Below are positions 25,534 through 34,690 of a stretch of DNA of 64,000 bases, one piece after another; the stretch's first letter is position 1, and every line of letters begins with the position of its first letter. Location of the stretch: contig NZ_BMWT01000001.1 in the NCBI RefSeq assembly GCF_014651375.1, positions 248,001 to 312,000 of the forward strand, in the 5' to 3' direction. The translations under genes and the position numbers were made by a program. The stretch comes from Tateyamaria omphalii. Lineage in GTDB: Bacteria; Pseudomonadota; Alphaproteobacteria; Rhodobacterales; Rhodobacteraceae. The notes beneath the pieces are model-generated. The model saw only the letters and a program-made list of their open reading frames with translations, made no database searches and was not told where the DNA came from.

Positions 25534-27606
25534 TCAATTGACTTCCATAGACACCGGTAGAGCGATCACGAGTTGCAGTCTGTGCAATTTCGCACCAACT
25601 TCCCCACCGTGTTGTACATACAAAAGTCCGTTAGCAGACCTCACCATCTCACCTAACAGGAAGGCACCATATCGGACCCCCCCATCCTTTTCTATGGGCA
25701 CACTCCCGAAGGAGCGAAGGATCGATGCCTCCACGTTGGGTACATGAGACGTGTAGCGGACAAAGACAAATGGCCGCCCCCCGCGAATCAAACCTCTAAC
25801 TTGTATAGTACCACGATTTAGCCCAGTATGTTTTCCCGCGTTAGCTACGAGCAATTCAATGATGGCCGATAGGTTTGCTATCTCTGCTGCTGAGGCAGTG
25901 AACGAGCCGTTGTCATCCGCAAAAAACACACTCACGTTACGCTGGAAGGCATCTCGATTCCATTGGCCAAACGCCTCAAGGATCCTGGTGGGTACGTACT
26001 CGACTAGATCAATCCCGTCCTGATTAGGACTCTGTAGATTTACAGGAGTTCTGAAGTTTGAGACATACGTCTGCCACCCTTCAATGATTTTCTGTTCAGC
26101 GATCGGACGATCTATTTTCATAGCTTCAAATTCAAGTGGATCCGCATCTAAGGTCCCATGAACCGAATATGCCAGCGTAGCCAACTGAGATATGGCTTCG
26201 CTGGGTAGCAACGTAGCGACATCTCCAAACAACTCGGAAAGTTGTACAGACACACTCCCGAGGAAATCTCTCATGTTTTCGATTATTCGAGTTGAAATGC
26301 CTTCGACGTTCATTGTTCCGAATGGCACACCTGCTTTCCAGATCGAAAAGCAGCATTCCCAGTTTGACCTTCTCGGGTTAAGTGTTAAGTCGCCCGCCTT
26401 TCGCAAGTCGACAAATTTACTCTCGCCAACAGGAAGCTCCTTAAAAGCTTGAACATTTACCGACTTTGTATCTGATACACTGATGTCACTTGAGAAGCCT
26501 CTATCTCTAGCCCCCCTATCCGTATAGCTCTCGCAAAAAACACTGAGGACCTCTTTAAACGGGTCGTAAGTTCTAATTGTCAGGCTATGAGCCCCAGCGA
26601 TTCTCCTAACCCGCTCAATTACTTCCGGCAAATTCTGAGACAGAAAATGACTGCGTTCAAACTCAGTTCGTAAGGTTCCGTTTCTAGTTAGAGATACCAA
26701 TTTACGGCGAAGGGTTAAGATTTCTCGCGAAATTGCTCGTTCTTCAACGGCTATCAACTTCTCACCGACCTCGCGAGCAGAATACTCAAGAAACCTTAGT
26801 GCACGCGAATCTATCCCTGCCATACGAGTAATGAGCACGATGCCGGCATTACCTCTTTCATCAGTCAACTGCTCATCAAAAGCTTCTGGGGTGGGCACGA
26901 TAGCAAAGTGGGTAGGTTGTCCATCTAGGTTTACAAAGCCATCTGTCGTTCGATTCCAACCCAAGGACTTTAAGAATGCATTGGCTATGGCTGGCGGCAA
27001 GCTGCGCCAACCCCCACTAGAGTTTGCTCCTATACCCTCAACGACAGACTTCTCTTTGTTCTGCCGCCTACGAATAAGACTTACCTCGACCCGCCCATCG
27101 AAGTGTCTAGCTAGGCTCTTGGCAAGACCGACAAAGCTTGGCTTTTTTGAAAGATCAAGAACATTTCGCGAGAACTTTCGAGCGGCAGAGTACTCAAGGT
27201 GCGGTAAAATTAGAGACCGGAAAGCTCTAGAAAGCGGTTTTACGATCTTCTCTACCATTTCCATTTCTGCTCGGTTCAAATTTCCCGCCGCCAATACGAC
27301 GACATTCTCCACTTCGTGCACGACTTCCTGTTCACTTTTGGCGCTGGCCTCGATTTCCTCGAGGTCTTCAAACCTTTCAACTTCTCCATCTCGCAGCCGG
27401 AAGGAAGGATGGGGCAAATACAGTCTCCGACTGTTTTCGGCGTCGAAGAAGGAATTTTGATAGAAAAGAAAATCGCAGTTCCCCATGAACCCAGCAATGC
27501 TAGCGATCCTATGTATGACGAAATCGAAGCCGACCCTTTGGGAGGCAGTCGTGGATATTTCGTCTAGTTCAAGTGCTAGTTCGCCAACTTCTCTTGGGAT
27601 GCTCAT
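25534..27606 (-). CDS. GAF/HATPase-like sensor protein
   Basis: 690 residues, no membrane helix, so cytoplasmic. Two regions (about 100-290 and 330-480) look like GAF-type sensory domains. Near the C-terminus IIELLVANAGKHTG (about 583-596) is an N-box of histidine-kinase-type ATPases and GGVRYGAFLLGEMVRSANGLLYVQHGG resembles the G2 box and following helix. The DxGxG motif (G1) is missing where expected (FVRYTSHVPN), and no clear phospho-accepting His block is visible, so it may be an inactive or altered kinase. Directly followed by the receiver-kinase gene. Probably senses a signal and controls the partner; function inferred. Confidence 0.6.
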   Translation of the reverse strand: MSIPREVGELALELDEISTTASQRVGFDFVIHRIASIAGFMGNCDFLFYQNSFFDAENSRRLYLPHPSFRLRDGEVERFEDLEEIEASAKSEQEVVHEVENVVVLAAGNLNRAEMEMVEKIVKPLSRAFRSLILPHLEYSAARKFSRNVLDLSKKPSFVGLAKSLARHFDGRVEVSLIRRRQNKEKSVVEGIGANSSGGWRSLPPAIANAFLKSLGWNRTTDGFVNLDGQPTHFAIVPTPEAFDEQLTDERGNAGIVLITRMAGIDSRALRFLEYSAREVGEKLIAVEERAISREILTLRRKLVSLTRNGTLRTEFERSHFLSQNLPEVIERVRRIAGAHSLTIRTYDPFKEVLSVFCESYTDRGARDRGFSSDISVSDTKSVNVQAFKELPVGESKFVDLRKAGDLTLNPRRSNWECCFSIWKAGVPFGTMNVEGISTRIIENMRDFLGSVSVQLSELFGDVATLLPSEAISQLATLAYSVHGTLDADPLEFEAMKIDRPIAEQKIIEGWQTYVSNFRTPVNLQSPNQDGIDLVEYVPTRILEAFGQWNRDAFQRNVSVFFADDNGSFTASAAEIANLSAIIELLVANAGKHTGLNRGTIQVRGLIRGGRPFVFVRYTSHVPNVEASILRSFGSVPIEKDGGVRYGAFLLGEMVRSANGLLYVQHGGEVGAKLHRLQLVIALPVSMEVN

Positions 27607-27773
27607 AAATCGCTCAATGACTGTTACTATCAGGGGACCCTACTCGATCACTGGGCAAGGCAAAGAGTTTTTTCTGAGCAAGAGAGACGTCGGAGCTTTC
27701 GATGCTAGCAGAAGCGATCGCAAGCGTCTTAGAACACTTTGCTATTCCGCTAGCATGACATTGATTAGAGAAG
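27607..27773. other. Gap between the sensor gene and the end of the transposition operon
   Basis: 167 bases with no gene. The start of the sensor gene has no strong ribosome site. The area holds AGCGATCGCAAGCGTCTT-like GC-rich short repeats and two GCTAGCA/GCTAGAG-type words, but no terminal-repeat copy (CTCATAAGAGTG), so I see no nested transposon end here. It should contain the sensor-pair promoter. Confidence 0.35.
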
Positions 27774-28766
27774 CTAGAGAGCATCTTTTCCCTTTCTTAG
27801 CCACGCGGACAGTATGGCCTCGCGGTCAAAGTACTTCTCATACTCGTTGATCGAGAACGGAGATATTCGTGGACTTAATTCCTGCGTTTCGGTGAATGCA
27901 TGGCAAAAGTGTGCAGACGTTATGGAGGCCTCCTTTGCAGAGACAGCTTCGACCAGCGCGTCAAAGAGAAGATTGATGACCAGGCCCCACCGGTTGGAGC
28001 ATGCAAAGGCCAATCTGCGAAAGAAATCTGAGTTACTCAGATCAGTGAAATCCACTTCGACCCGGTCAGCATAGGCGAAACATAGTCTGTTGAGCTCAAG
28101 TAAATCTTCTTCGCTGCTCGGGTCGATCTCATCATAAGTAACGGTCTTGACCAGAAACCGAAGCTGCTCCTCCCTCATGATAAATTCTCGAAGCTCTTTC
28201 ACGCCGGAGAAGATCAACATAAGCGGCCAACTGGGCTTCTTGAGCAGAGACTTGAAACTATCAATGAGAATGTTCTGGGCCTCGGCGGACTTGTCTTTGA
28301 AGATATGTTGGCACTCATCGTAGTGAATACACACCACGCCGTGTTCTTGGGCATGTTTTGCAACTAGGTTCCAGATCAAATCTTGATTTGCGTTTTGCGG
28401 AACCTGGATTGGAAAACCAAGTTCGGTCAGCGTGCTCGAGCCGAGCATTTTCCAGGTCACGAGGCCGCTTAGAGTCACCTTGATCATCTTTGCTGTTCTG
28501 CCATCGGGCAGCACGATTTGAGCCGAATTGAACTCTCTGCTCAGTTGTTCGAGGTCAGCCGTTTTCCCGACCCGAGAAGGCCCAATCAGCAGTAGTGCGA
28601 ACGCCTCAAATCTCTTTCCACCTTGCTCCCGAATGCCTGCCCGCGTCAGATAATCGGTCACAATATGTGTAAACACTCGCTCCAAGCGACGAGTTCTCGG
28701 GAACTCATAGTGAACCGAAGCAAGTTTCTTTAGGATCGCAGCCCTTTCATCATTGACGAACTTCAC
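27774..28766 (-). CDS. tniB: TnsC/TniB-like AAA+ ATPase (transposition regulator)
   Basis: 330 residues. Walker A GPSRVGKT at 62-69 and Walker B CIHYDECQHIF with Asp150-Glu151; the overall pattern is that of TniB/TnsC, the ATPase that links the target selector (TniQ) to the TnsB transposase and polymerises on DNA. The start overlaps the TnsB stop by four bases. It is the last gene of the leftward operon. Length is close to TniB (about 300) and shorter than Tn7 TnsC (555), placing it with the compact TniB type. Confidence 0.9.
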   Translation of the reverse strand: MKFVNDERAAILKKLASVHYEFPRTRRLERVFTHIVTDYLTRAGIREQGGKRFEAFALLLIGPSRVGKTADLEQLSREFNSAQIVLPDGRTAKMIKVTLSGLVTWKMLGSSTLTELGFPIQVPQNANQDLIWNLVAKHAQEHGVVCIHYDECQHIFKDKSAEAQNILIDSFKSLLKKPSWPLMLIFSGVKELREFIMREEQLRFLVKTVTYDEIDPSSEEDLLELNRLCFAYADRVEVDFTDLSNSDFFRRLAFACSNRWGLVINLLFDALVEAVSAKEASITSAHFCHAFTETQELSPRISPFSINEYEKYFDREAILSAWLRKGKDAL

Positions 28767-30976
28767 TTGAGGTTGCCTTGAGATTTAGGGCGGCCAAAGT
28801 GCCTCTTCTCGGTGGCCTCCGACGTCGCGGGTGGTTCATCTTTGTCAGAGTCGATTGGCCCGTCGAACCCAGATCCAACCTTGAATATGCCACCTGTGGG
28901 AGACAGCGCGGAAACCTCGCCAGGCGATGCTGTACCAGACAGTGGTTCGTGCCGAGCATTTCGAACCTGAATGATGGTTTGAGCCTTTGTCTCTGCTTCG
29001 GCGATCGTCATGAAGCTTCTTGGCAGCTTCTTTTCGAGACCCTTCCTTTTAACATCGTCGTGGCGCCTCTTGCGCGCTTTCAAAAGGCGCGTCTCGTAGT
29101 CAGCTGCGCCATCGGTCGGTTCCGAACAAGCGTAGGCCTGAAACTCTATAGCCTCTGCTACCGTTAGGTCACTCATCATTGTCCAAGTCAGCTCACCAAG
29201 TACTGGCGTGTCATTTCCCTCCTGCAAAACAGTCACTTCGTTAACGCAATCGGGATCAGAGAAGACGGTAACCTTCCGATTCTTGCTTTCTGCTATGACC
29301 TGTATCGCTTCGGACGAGTAAGGAAGACCAAAGACCCTCACGCCCTCATGAGTGACCGTAGCTTCGGAACGCCACCCCAAATGAATCCGACGTGTCATCT
29401 CGGGGATTTCTGCCACGCACCCGTAATTGTCATTGGCATAGTTGTAGGCTTCAATCGGACGCATACCGCGCATCGTTGAACCGCCATGTCGCCGGAAAGG
29501 GTATTCGTCTACGAAGTAGCGGGTTATGATCCCAAAAAGCTCATCCGCGTCAAATACGGCGTTCTTTATCGGATCATAGCCCTTCAAATGACCCGCTTTC
29601 CGGCCCGTATATCCATGAATGAGGTTGAAGACCTGGCTTTCATTAGAACCGAAGAAGCGTTCAATGTAAGGTCGGTCTCCAGAATGATAAGATCGACAGT
29701 CGACTGATTGAGCTAAGATCCCCATCGTCGCCATCTTTACCGGTCCGTTTCGCAGGCCTGCGCCATTATCCGTCTTAACTGCGAGGAGACCCACTGCAGG
29801 CGCCGGATCAGACTCGCAGTCGTACAAAACTTTTTCTTTCGTCTTGTCTCTTGTGGCCATTCGCAGAACGTCTAGCGTCGCCTCGTGACCGGGGTTGTCG
29901 GTTAGGGTCCACCCCAAGGGCAAGCGGGTAGCAACATCGAATGCAACGATGAGCCAAAGCCGGGTCGCCAAGACCTTCTCAATCTCCTCGACTACGCATT
30001 TCTCTTGTTTTGAAAATTTCTCCCACCAGCCTTTCTCTTTGCACACTGTCATCAATGAGAGACGGCATTCGTCAAGTTCAATCTGTTCGCCAAACTTGAG
30101 AGCATGTGTTTCAGTCAAGCCCCGCAAATGGTCGTTTTGCGCGGCTCGCTTCCCATCGCGGGCAACAGCGCGGGCAGTTGGACTTATTTTCTTGATCTCC
30201 CGACGTACCGTTTGCTGCGATACCATCTTGAACGACGCCAGACCGATTTGCTTGCGTCTTTCGTTTTCATCCATGAAAAGCGTTTCCAAGTACGCATATA
30301 CCGCAGCTGGGGATGCACCTTTCTTGTCCATGTAAATTTCGTCGACGGCCTGTCGGATGAGCTCCCACATGCGGGGGCTGACGCCGTGATTTGAACGATT
30401 ACCCTTTAGATGATCTTTGTCCGCCAGTACCAATTCGTCGCAATCATGGTCGTAATAGCGTTCGCGGTACTTCCAAATTGTGCGGCCACCAGGCACGAAG
30501 TTGGCGTCTCGGCGTGATCCTCCTCTTACCTTTGACTGTTCAGTTTGCAGCCAGACGATTGGACGGGTCGTGTAGATCTTCTCAGCAAATTTGATGACGC
30601 GATGCACTACCTCTTTCTTGTCTAACGCAGCTTGATAAATGGCGATGCCTTCAGCTTCGACGGCATCGACCCCCAAGATGAGTGCTTTGCGAAAATCAAT
30701 CTGATCACGACAAGCAGGCGACAACGTGTCTTTATAAAGTCGCTGTCCAGCTCGAAGCGCGGTTGCGGCACCAGAGACAGACTGAATAAGCTGCGCTGCT
30801 GCTACGCCCGGCATCTTTAAGAAGCTCAGAACTTCGTTGATGTTCCAGATGCAGTGTGTCCCTGCAGTTTCGTTGAAGACGTCGTATGTTCCATCGCTGC
30901 GGCGCTCAATACTCCTCGTCTGTCCAGCAAGAATGAGCTGCGTACGATCTTCAATCGTGTAGTTTGGTTTCTTCAT
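28763..30976 (-). CDS. tnsB: TnsB/TniA-like DDE transposase
   Basis: 737 residues from the ATG at 30976, which overlaps the TnsA-like stop (ATGA). The catalytic triad is Asp302 (IELDECRL), Asp403 (VKTDNGAG) and Glu439 (RPYIERFFGS), in the rve-type integrase core (AFDVATRLPLGWTLTDNPGHEAT). An N-terminal HTH region for binding the transposon-end repeats precedes it, and a beta-barrel plus Mu-C-like tail follow. TnsB cuts and joins the 3' ends of the element. The protein appears complete, with no frameshift, so the element may still be active or recently so. Confidence 0.92.
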   Translation of the reverse strand: MKKPNYTIEDRTQLILAGQTRSIERRSDGTYDVFNETAGTHCIWNINEVLSFLKMPGVAAAQLIQSVSGAATALRAGQRLYKDTLSPACRDQIDFRKALILGVDAVEAEGIAIYQAALDKKEVVHRVIKFAEKIYTTRPIVWLQTEQSKVRGGSRRDANFVPGGRTIWKYRERYYDHDCDELVLADKDHLKGNRSNHGVSPRMWELIRQAVDEIYMDKKGASPAAVYAYLETLFMDENERRKQIGLASFKMVSQQTVRREIKKISPTARAVARDGKRAAQNDHLRGLTETHALKFGEQIELDECRLSLMTVCKEKGWWEKFSKQEKCVVEEIEKVLATRLWLIVAFDVATRLPLGWTLTDNPGHEATLDVLRMATRDKTKEKVLYDCESDPAPAVGLLAVKTDNGAGLRNGPVKMATMGILAQSVDCRSYHSGDRPYIERFFGSNESQVFNLIHGYTGRKAGHLKGYDPIKNAVFDADELFGIITRYFVDEYPFRRHGGSTMRGMRPIEAYNYANDNYGCVAEIPEMTRRIHLGWRSEATVTHEGVRVFGLPYSSEAIQVIAESKNRKVTVFSDPDCVNEVTVLQEGNDTPVLGELTWTMMSDLTVAEAIEFQAYACSEPTDGAADYETRLLKARKRRHDDVKRKGLEKKLPRSFMTIAEAETKAQTIIQVRNARHEPLSGTASPGEVSALSPTGGIFKVGSGFDGPIDSDKDEPPATSEATEKRHFGRPKSQGNLK

Positions 30977-31731
30977 GCTGAAGCCTTCCAAACTCTGGAA
31001 TGGTGACAAATAACATTGTCCAGATTTGCGCCTAACTGCCCGTTGGCGAGCAATCTCAAACAAGTATCGAAGATTCGGGCTCTCGACAGGTCGACGACCT
31101 TGCTGATGTCGGACATGCGCCAGAGTGCAGAAATGTCCCACAAAGCGTCCGTGACGATTTGATCTGCAATAGGGTCCGGTTCGAAGCAAACGGCCCGGTG
31201 CATACGGCGCAGGTTTTCGCGACGCGGTCTTGAATAGGCGTCCGCCTCTACGACGGCAAATTCGTGTGCCTCGGATGGAGGCGTCGCCAACCAAATTGCT
31301 TCGATCTCTTCCTGAGTTTCAGGCTTCCGCAAGCTGGCGCGGTTCCTCACAAATACGAACCGCCGTAGGCCGTTCCTGAAAGTCAGACGCAGGTCAATCG
31401 TATGCTTACGTTTCCGACCAGCAGGATAACTATACTCGAACTCAACCGGCTGAAACTCCACATCGTAAATGTCAGGTGAAATCAACGCTTCTTCGGCTAC
31501 TGCCGCCTCAGCGGCACTCTCCGCAGCGCCAACTCTTGGCATCCAGTTGTTTGCCTCTGTTTTGTAGGGAAGCATGACCTTTTGAGAGGTGCTACTGACG
31601 GAGATTGGATTCCGGACCCCCGTAAATGGCAGCACGCCATGGATGGGCCCCAACTCGATCTTACCGGCTGATCTGGTCTTAGGTAGACCGTATGCCCAAG
31701 TATCATGATCGATTGTATTTTCATCAATCAT
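30973..31731 (-). CDS. tnsA: TnsA-like endonuclease with altered catalytic Lys
   Basis: 252 residues from the ATG at 31731 (ATGA overlap with the TniQ stop). Residues 70-140 follow the TnsA N-terminal nuclease pattern: a Glu region (AAESAAEAA, E71/E75), QPVEFEY (94-100), and HTIDLRLTF with Asp113. Where the family has a Glu/Gln-x-Lys (EVK or QVK), this protein has FVFVRN, so the Lys position is Arg129 and the acidic/amide residue is Phe127. TnsA cleaves the 5' ends, making Tn7 move by cut-and-paste. Here the activity may be reduced or lost. The C-terminal half resembles the TnsA domain contacting TnsC. The position in the operon supports the identification. Confidence 0.75.
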   Translation of the reverse strand: MIDENTIDHDTWAYGLPKTRSAGKIELGPIHGVLPFTGVRNPISVSSTSQKVMLPYKTEANNWMPRVGAAESAAEAAVAEEALISPDIYDVEFQPVEFEYSYPAGRKRKHTIDLRLTFRNGLRRFVFVRNRASLRKPETQEEIEAIWLATPPSEAHEFAVVEADAYSRPRRENLRRMHRAVCFEPDPIADQIVTDALWDISALWRMSDISKVVDLSRARIFDTCLRLLANGQLGANLDNVICHHSRVWKASA

Positions 31732-33725
31732 CGGCGCTCTCCCGAAAGGTTGGGCTGCGTCAACAATTGAGGCCGAGAGGTGGTCCGAAGCTCGTTGTCG
31801 AGCCGCGTCATCATCGCTTCGAATTGTTGATTTCCTGATCTGATCCTGAAGCCGCAATCAGCGATGTCAGAGCGATGATAGATGAGGCTGTACTTTGGGC
31901 TTTGGGTGAAGGGGATCAGGTCTAATCCTCTAAGCTTGGCGTAAATCGCTTGGCCTTGAACACCTTCATCAGCTGCGATCAGGCCGAGCGTGACATAACC
32001 CTGTACAAACTGTTTCAGCGAGCCGATTCCGACCATCCCGATAGCGCGCCTATGGCGACTTCGCTTGATGGTTTTCATTTCAAGAAATCCCTCTTCGACG
32101 AGAAGTTTCACAGTGCTGTCGTTGATCCGTAGAAGCGCTTTAAGTTCCGTCTTCGTGATACCGGTCCACGGATCAAACGGGAGCGCTTCCCAGACCTCTT
32201 CCGGATCCGCAAATATGCTTCGGAATCCTCTGTCCGATGCATCGCTACAAAGCGATTGGATCTTGCCGCTAGCCACCAATGCTTGCAGTTCTTCGATCGG
32301 GCATTTGGTGCGAATACAGAGCGCCAGTAAGTCTTCATAGTTGCTGGAGATGCCAGAAACTATCTTCGCGTGGCGTTTGGTTTGATTCAGAAGTTCGAGG
32401 ATGTCGGAGGGGTGGTAGCACGGGGCAATCCCAGGAAGTTCAAACTGAGGCCGTAGCTTTTTTGACCGGTGCAGACGCTTGAAGGCATCATAGCCGATTC
32501 CAAGTCTGGCGGCCGCCTCCTTGGCCGAAAGGCACTCCGCAAACCTTTGAATTTCTGAGCCATAGCGGTCTATCGGAAAAACCATCCCTTTACCGATCGA
32601 GTCCTGAGGCAAGTCATTGGCTCGAAGGAACCTTTTTAGCCGAGGGCTATCGACACTAAACTCACGCGCTGCGCTAGAAAGTCGATGGATCTTACGCGTA
32701 GTGCGCTTGCGCCCAAACACTGCCTTGTCGGCAGGGATCGGGTAATGCGCAAAGGCAAAGGCTGACAAAGTATCCAGCAATACAGCCAGCCTCGGACTGC
32801 GGTGATCCACCCTCGACAGCCAAGCAGAAATAGCGCCGAAGTCCTTATGGAAGTTTCGCCGGTCCGTTTCTGATCTGAGCGCGATCTCTTCAAGTAAGTC
32901 ATAGAAATCTGTGGCAGATCTGCCTGCTGCATCAAAGGCAACCTCTTCGCAGATCGCAAGCTCATCATCGCCAAGCTTGGAAAGACGGGCGTCTGAGCCA
33001 TGCTCAAGAACCGCACCTGCGGCCCGAAGGAACTTTAGCGCAACATCCAAATCGAGTTGATCAATCCAACGGTTGGGAACCGCGCCTTCCAAGCGCTGAA
33101 TGATGTAGTTTTCAATCTCAAGGCTAGCGCCTTCCTTCGCCTCACAATGTGATTTCGGGTCGCACCAAACTCTGTGGTCGAACAACCTACCTGAGAAATC
33201 GTATGGCGACCGGGGGTACGCTGCCCGCGGCAGCGTGATGAGATTGAGCTTATGGACAGGGCAGACACGAAAACTCGAGAGCTGCCATTCAGCACGACCG
33301 TATGCTCTGTGTTTGCCATTGCTGAGATCTGCCGCAATGCACGCCGGACACACCCTTTGATCATAGCGCTTTGCAATTTCTGACGAAAGGACTTGGCCAT
33401 TCACACGGTAGATATGATGACTGTCCAATCTGACGGCAAATTTGCCTAACCGTTTTGCATCGACACCACAAAGGTCTGAAAGCGCATCAATGGATGCTGG
33501 ATCACCATTCACTAGCGAAATCCATCTCATATCGAAGAACCGGCAGAGGTCCTGAGCGTATTCTAGTCCGTTTCGCTTGGTCAGGCGTGAGACGTAAGAC
33601 TGTAGAGTTTCGCGGTCATAGAGCGGTACCGTAAGCGCCAGTATGCGACTGCTCGGTTTAATCGTCCCCGTCGGCGACTGGCTATGTACGCCATCATGTG
33701 ATGCCGGTTTGAGCTGCGTGTTCAT
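31728..33725 (-). CDS. tniQ: TniQ/TnsD-like target selector
   Basis: 665 residues from the ATG at 33725, chosen for the GGGG at 33732-33735; ATGs at 33731 and 33746 are possible too. The N-terminal TniQ domain is clear: LALTVPLYDRETLQSYVSRL, then zinc ligands Cys126/Cys129 (RVCPACIAADL) and Cys155/His158 (VCPVHKLNL). A long C-terminal part has at least two helix-turn-helix-like blocks (SAKEAAARLGIGYDAFKRLHRSKKL; TKTELKALLRINDSTVKLLVEEGFL), as in TnsD proteins that read a fixed DNA site. Its site is probably in tRNA-Lys, 13 bases from the element's right end. First gene of the tniQ-A-B-C operon. Confidence 0.9.
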   Translation of the reverse strand: MNTQLKPASHDGVHSQSPTGTIKPSSRILALTVPLYDRETLQSYVSRLTKRNGLEYAQDLCRFFDMRWISLVNGDPASIDALSDLCGVDAKRLGKFAVRLDSHHIYRVNGQVLSSEIAKRYDQRVCPACIAADLSNGKHRAYGRAEWQLSSFRVCPVHKLNLITLPRAAYPRSPYDFSGRLFDHRVWCDPKSHCEAKEGASLEIENYIIQRLEGAVPNRWIDQLDLDVALKFLRAAGAVLEHGSDARLSKLGDDELAICEEVAFDAAGRSATDFYDLLEEIALRSETDRRNFHKDFGAISAWLSRVDHRSPRLAVLLDTLSAFAFAHYPIPADKAVFGRKRTTRKIHRLSSAAREFSVDSPRLKRFLRANDLPQDSIGKGMVFPIDRYGSEIQRFAECLSAKEAAARLGIGYDAFKRLHRSKKLRPQFELPGIAPCYHPSDILELLNQTKRHAKIVSGISSNYEDLLALCIRTKCPIEELQALVASGKIQSLCSDASDRGFRSIFADPEEVWEALPFDPWTGITKTELKALLRINDSTVKLLVEEGFLEMKTIKRSRHRRAIGMVGIGSLKQFVQGYVTLGLIAADEGVQGQAIYAKLRGLDLIPFTQSPKYSLIYHRSDIADCGFRIRSGNQQFEAMMTRLDNELRTTSRPQLLTQPNLSGERR

Positions 33726-33902
33726 TCTCATCCCCAATGTCTTCATCAGGCGTTTCGGCAGCCCAAAAGGGCAGCCAAACACTTGACTGCGTCTGCGAAA
33801 ACGGGGATGAAGGACTAGACAAAGCGGCGTCCTTGATGCCCCGACTATGTTAAGAACTCAAAGGTTGCCGCCTTTGGGTTCTTTTCGTTTCGGTCTAACT
33901 TG
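33726..33902. other. Region upstream of tniQ
   Basis: Contains the tniQ promoter region and the hairpin listed separately. In-frame codons extend upstream of the chosen tniQ start to 33782. No other gene seen. Confidence 0.3.
33852..33883 (+). terminator. Long hairpin between tniQ and the Ner-like gene
   Basis: AAGAACTCAAAGG (33852-33864) and CCTTTGGGTTCTT (33871-33883) pair over 13 positions with one wobble and a 6-base loop. A CTTTTCGTTT stretch follows on the plus strand. On the minus strand it lies just after the Ner-like gene and could end that transcript or attenuate read-through into tniQ. Direction is uncertain. Confidence 0.5.
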
Positions 33903-34136
33903 TTATTGGTCCTCCTCTGCGGTCCGGTAGCGCTCTGGCCACAGGTCGCTTGGCTCGCAATCCAATTGCCTGGCGATCTCGTTCTCGACCAATGCGCTTT
34001 TGGTCCGTCCTTGACAGGTTGCTGTGACGTGGGACTTCGACTTCTTCAGTGTACGGCTGATCATTCCAAGAGAGACGCCGCGCTCATGTAAGCGCTCAAT
34101 GATCTGCTTATGGCGGTCTATATTTAGTACCAGCAA
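33903..34136 (-). CDS. Ner-like small DNA-binding regulator
   Basis: 77 residues. The start is probably the TTG at 34136, because GGGGAG lies nine bases upstream; a TTG at 34142 would be too close. The sequence (DRHKQIIERLHERGVSLGMISRTLKKSKSHVTATCQGR ... IARQLDCEPSDLWPERYR) matches the Ner/Nlp (Mu-type winged-helix HTH) family, including the ending LDCEPSDLWPERY. Ner proteins repress early transposition genes in Mu-like phages. Here it lies directly upstream of the tniQ-A-B-C operon on the same strand and likely controls it or its own promoter. Confidence 0.75.
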   Translation of the reverse strand: MLVLNIDRHKQIIERLHERGVSLGMISRTLKKSKSHVTATCQGRTKSALVENEIARQLDCEPSDLWPERYRTAEEDQ

Positions 34137-34690
34137 GGTCAAATACTCCCCAAGAAATGCCGTTCAGCTACACACCTGAATTCTTGATTGCATGGAGATG
34201 ATTCGTTGCGCAAGAACTTTCTGTATTGGGTTCCCAGTTCAACAAAGACAGCATAAGTTAATAATAAAAACAATAATTTACGCTATGTCTGGCATGGCCA
34301 AAGTAGCGTATCTTTTTCCTGGCGGAATACTCGCTACCAACCCATTGAATCTCTTCGGATTGTTCATCGCATGATCAGCCCGGACGCGAACCAATAAAGG
34401 ATGTAGCACTATATGCAGTAGCTGACCTTCATCACCTGTCATCGAGTTACTGCGAACCGTCAGAACTTCAGTTAGCGATTCTCGACATTCTAGAATTAGC
34501 CCAGAAGGGATGTAGATCAGATAGGTATCGAATGGAGCGTAGCTTTCGCGGAGCAGGAGTTGACTGTTCTTCCGTAGAGGACAAGAGCTGATAGTGCGGA
34601 TCGCGCTTGGTCGAGACTGATACGTTTGTGCCAAAGGCAAAAAAAAACCTGATCTCGAACCAGAGATTGGCTCCTGGAACACAAGCCAAG
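34137..34690. other. AT-rich region upstream of the Ner-like gene
   Basis: About 550 bases without a supported gene. A minus-strand frame (34278-34682, 134 codons) has no ribosome site or recognisable family. The stretch around 34255-34290 is very AT-rich (TAATAATAAAAACAATAATTT) and is a good place for a promoter and Ner operators, but no repeated operator was identified. Confidence 0.4.

Noticed and set aside
27607..27773. Nested transposon end next to tniB
   Set aside because: No copy of the CTCATAAGAGTG core or of TGT-type inverted ends was found; the outer ends account for the element.
34278..34682. 134-codon minus-strand frame upstream of the Ner-like gene
   Set aside because: No ribosome site, no recognisable family and overlap with AT-rich promoter-like sequence.
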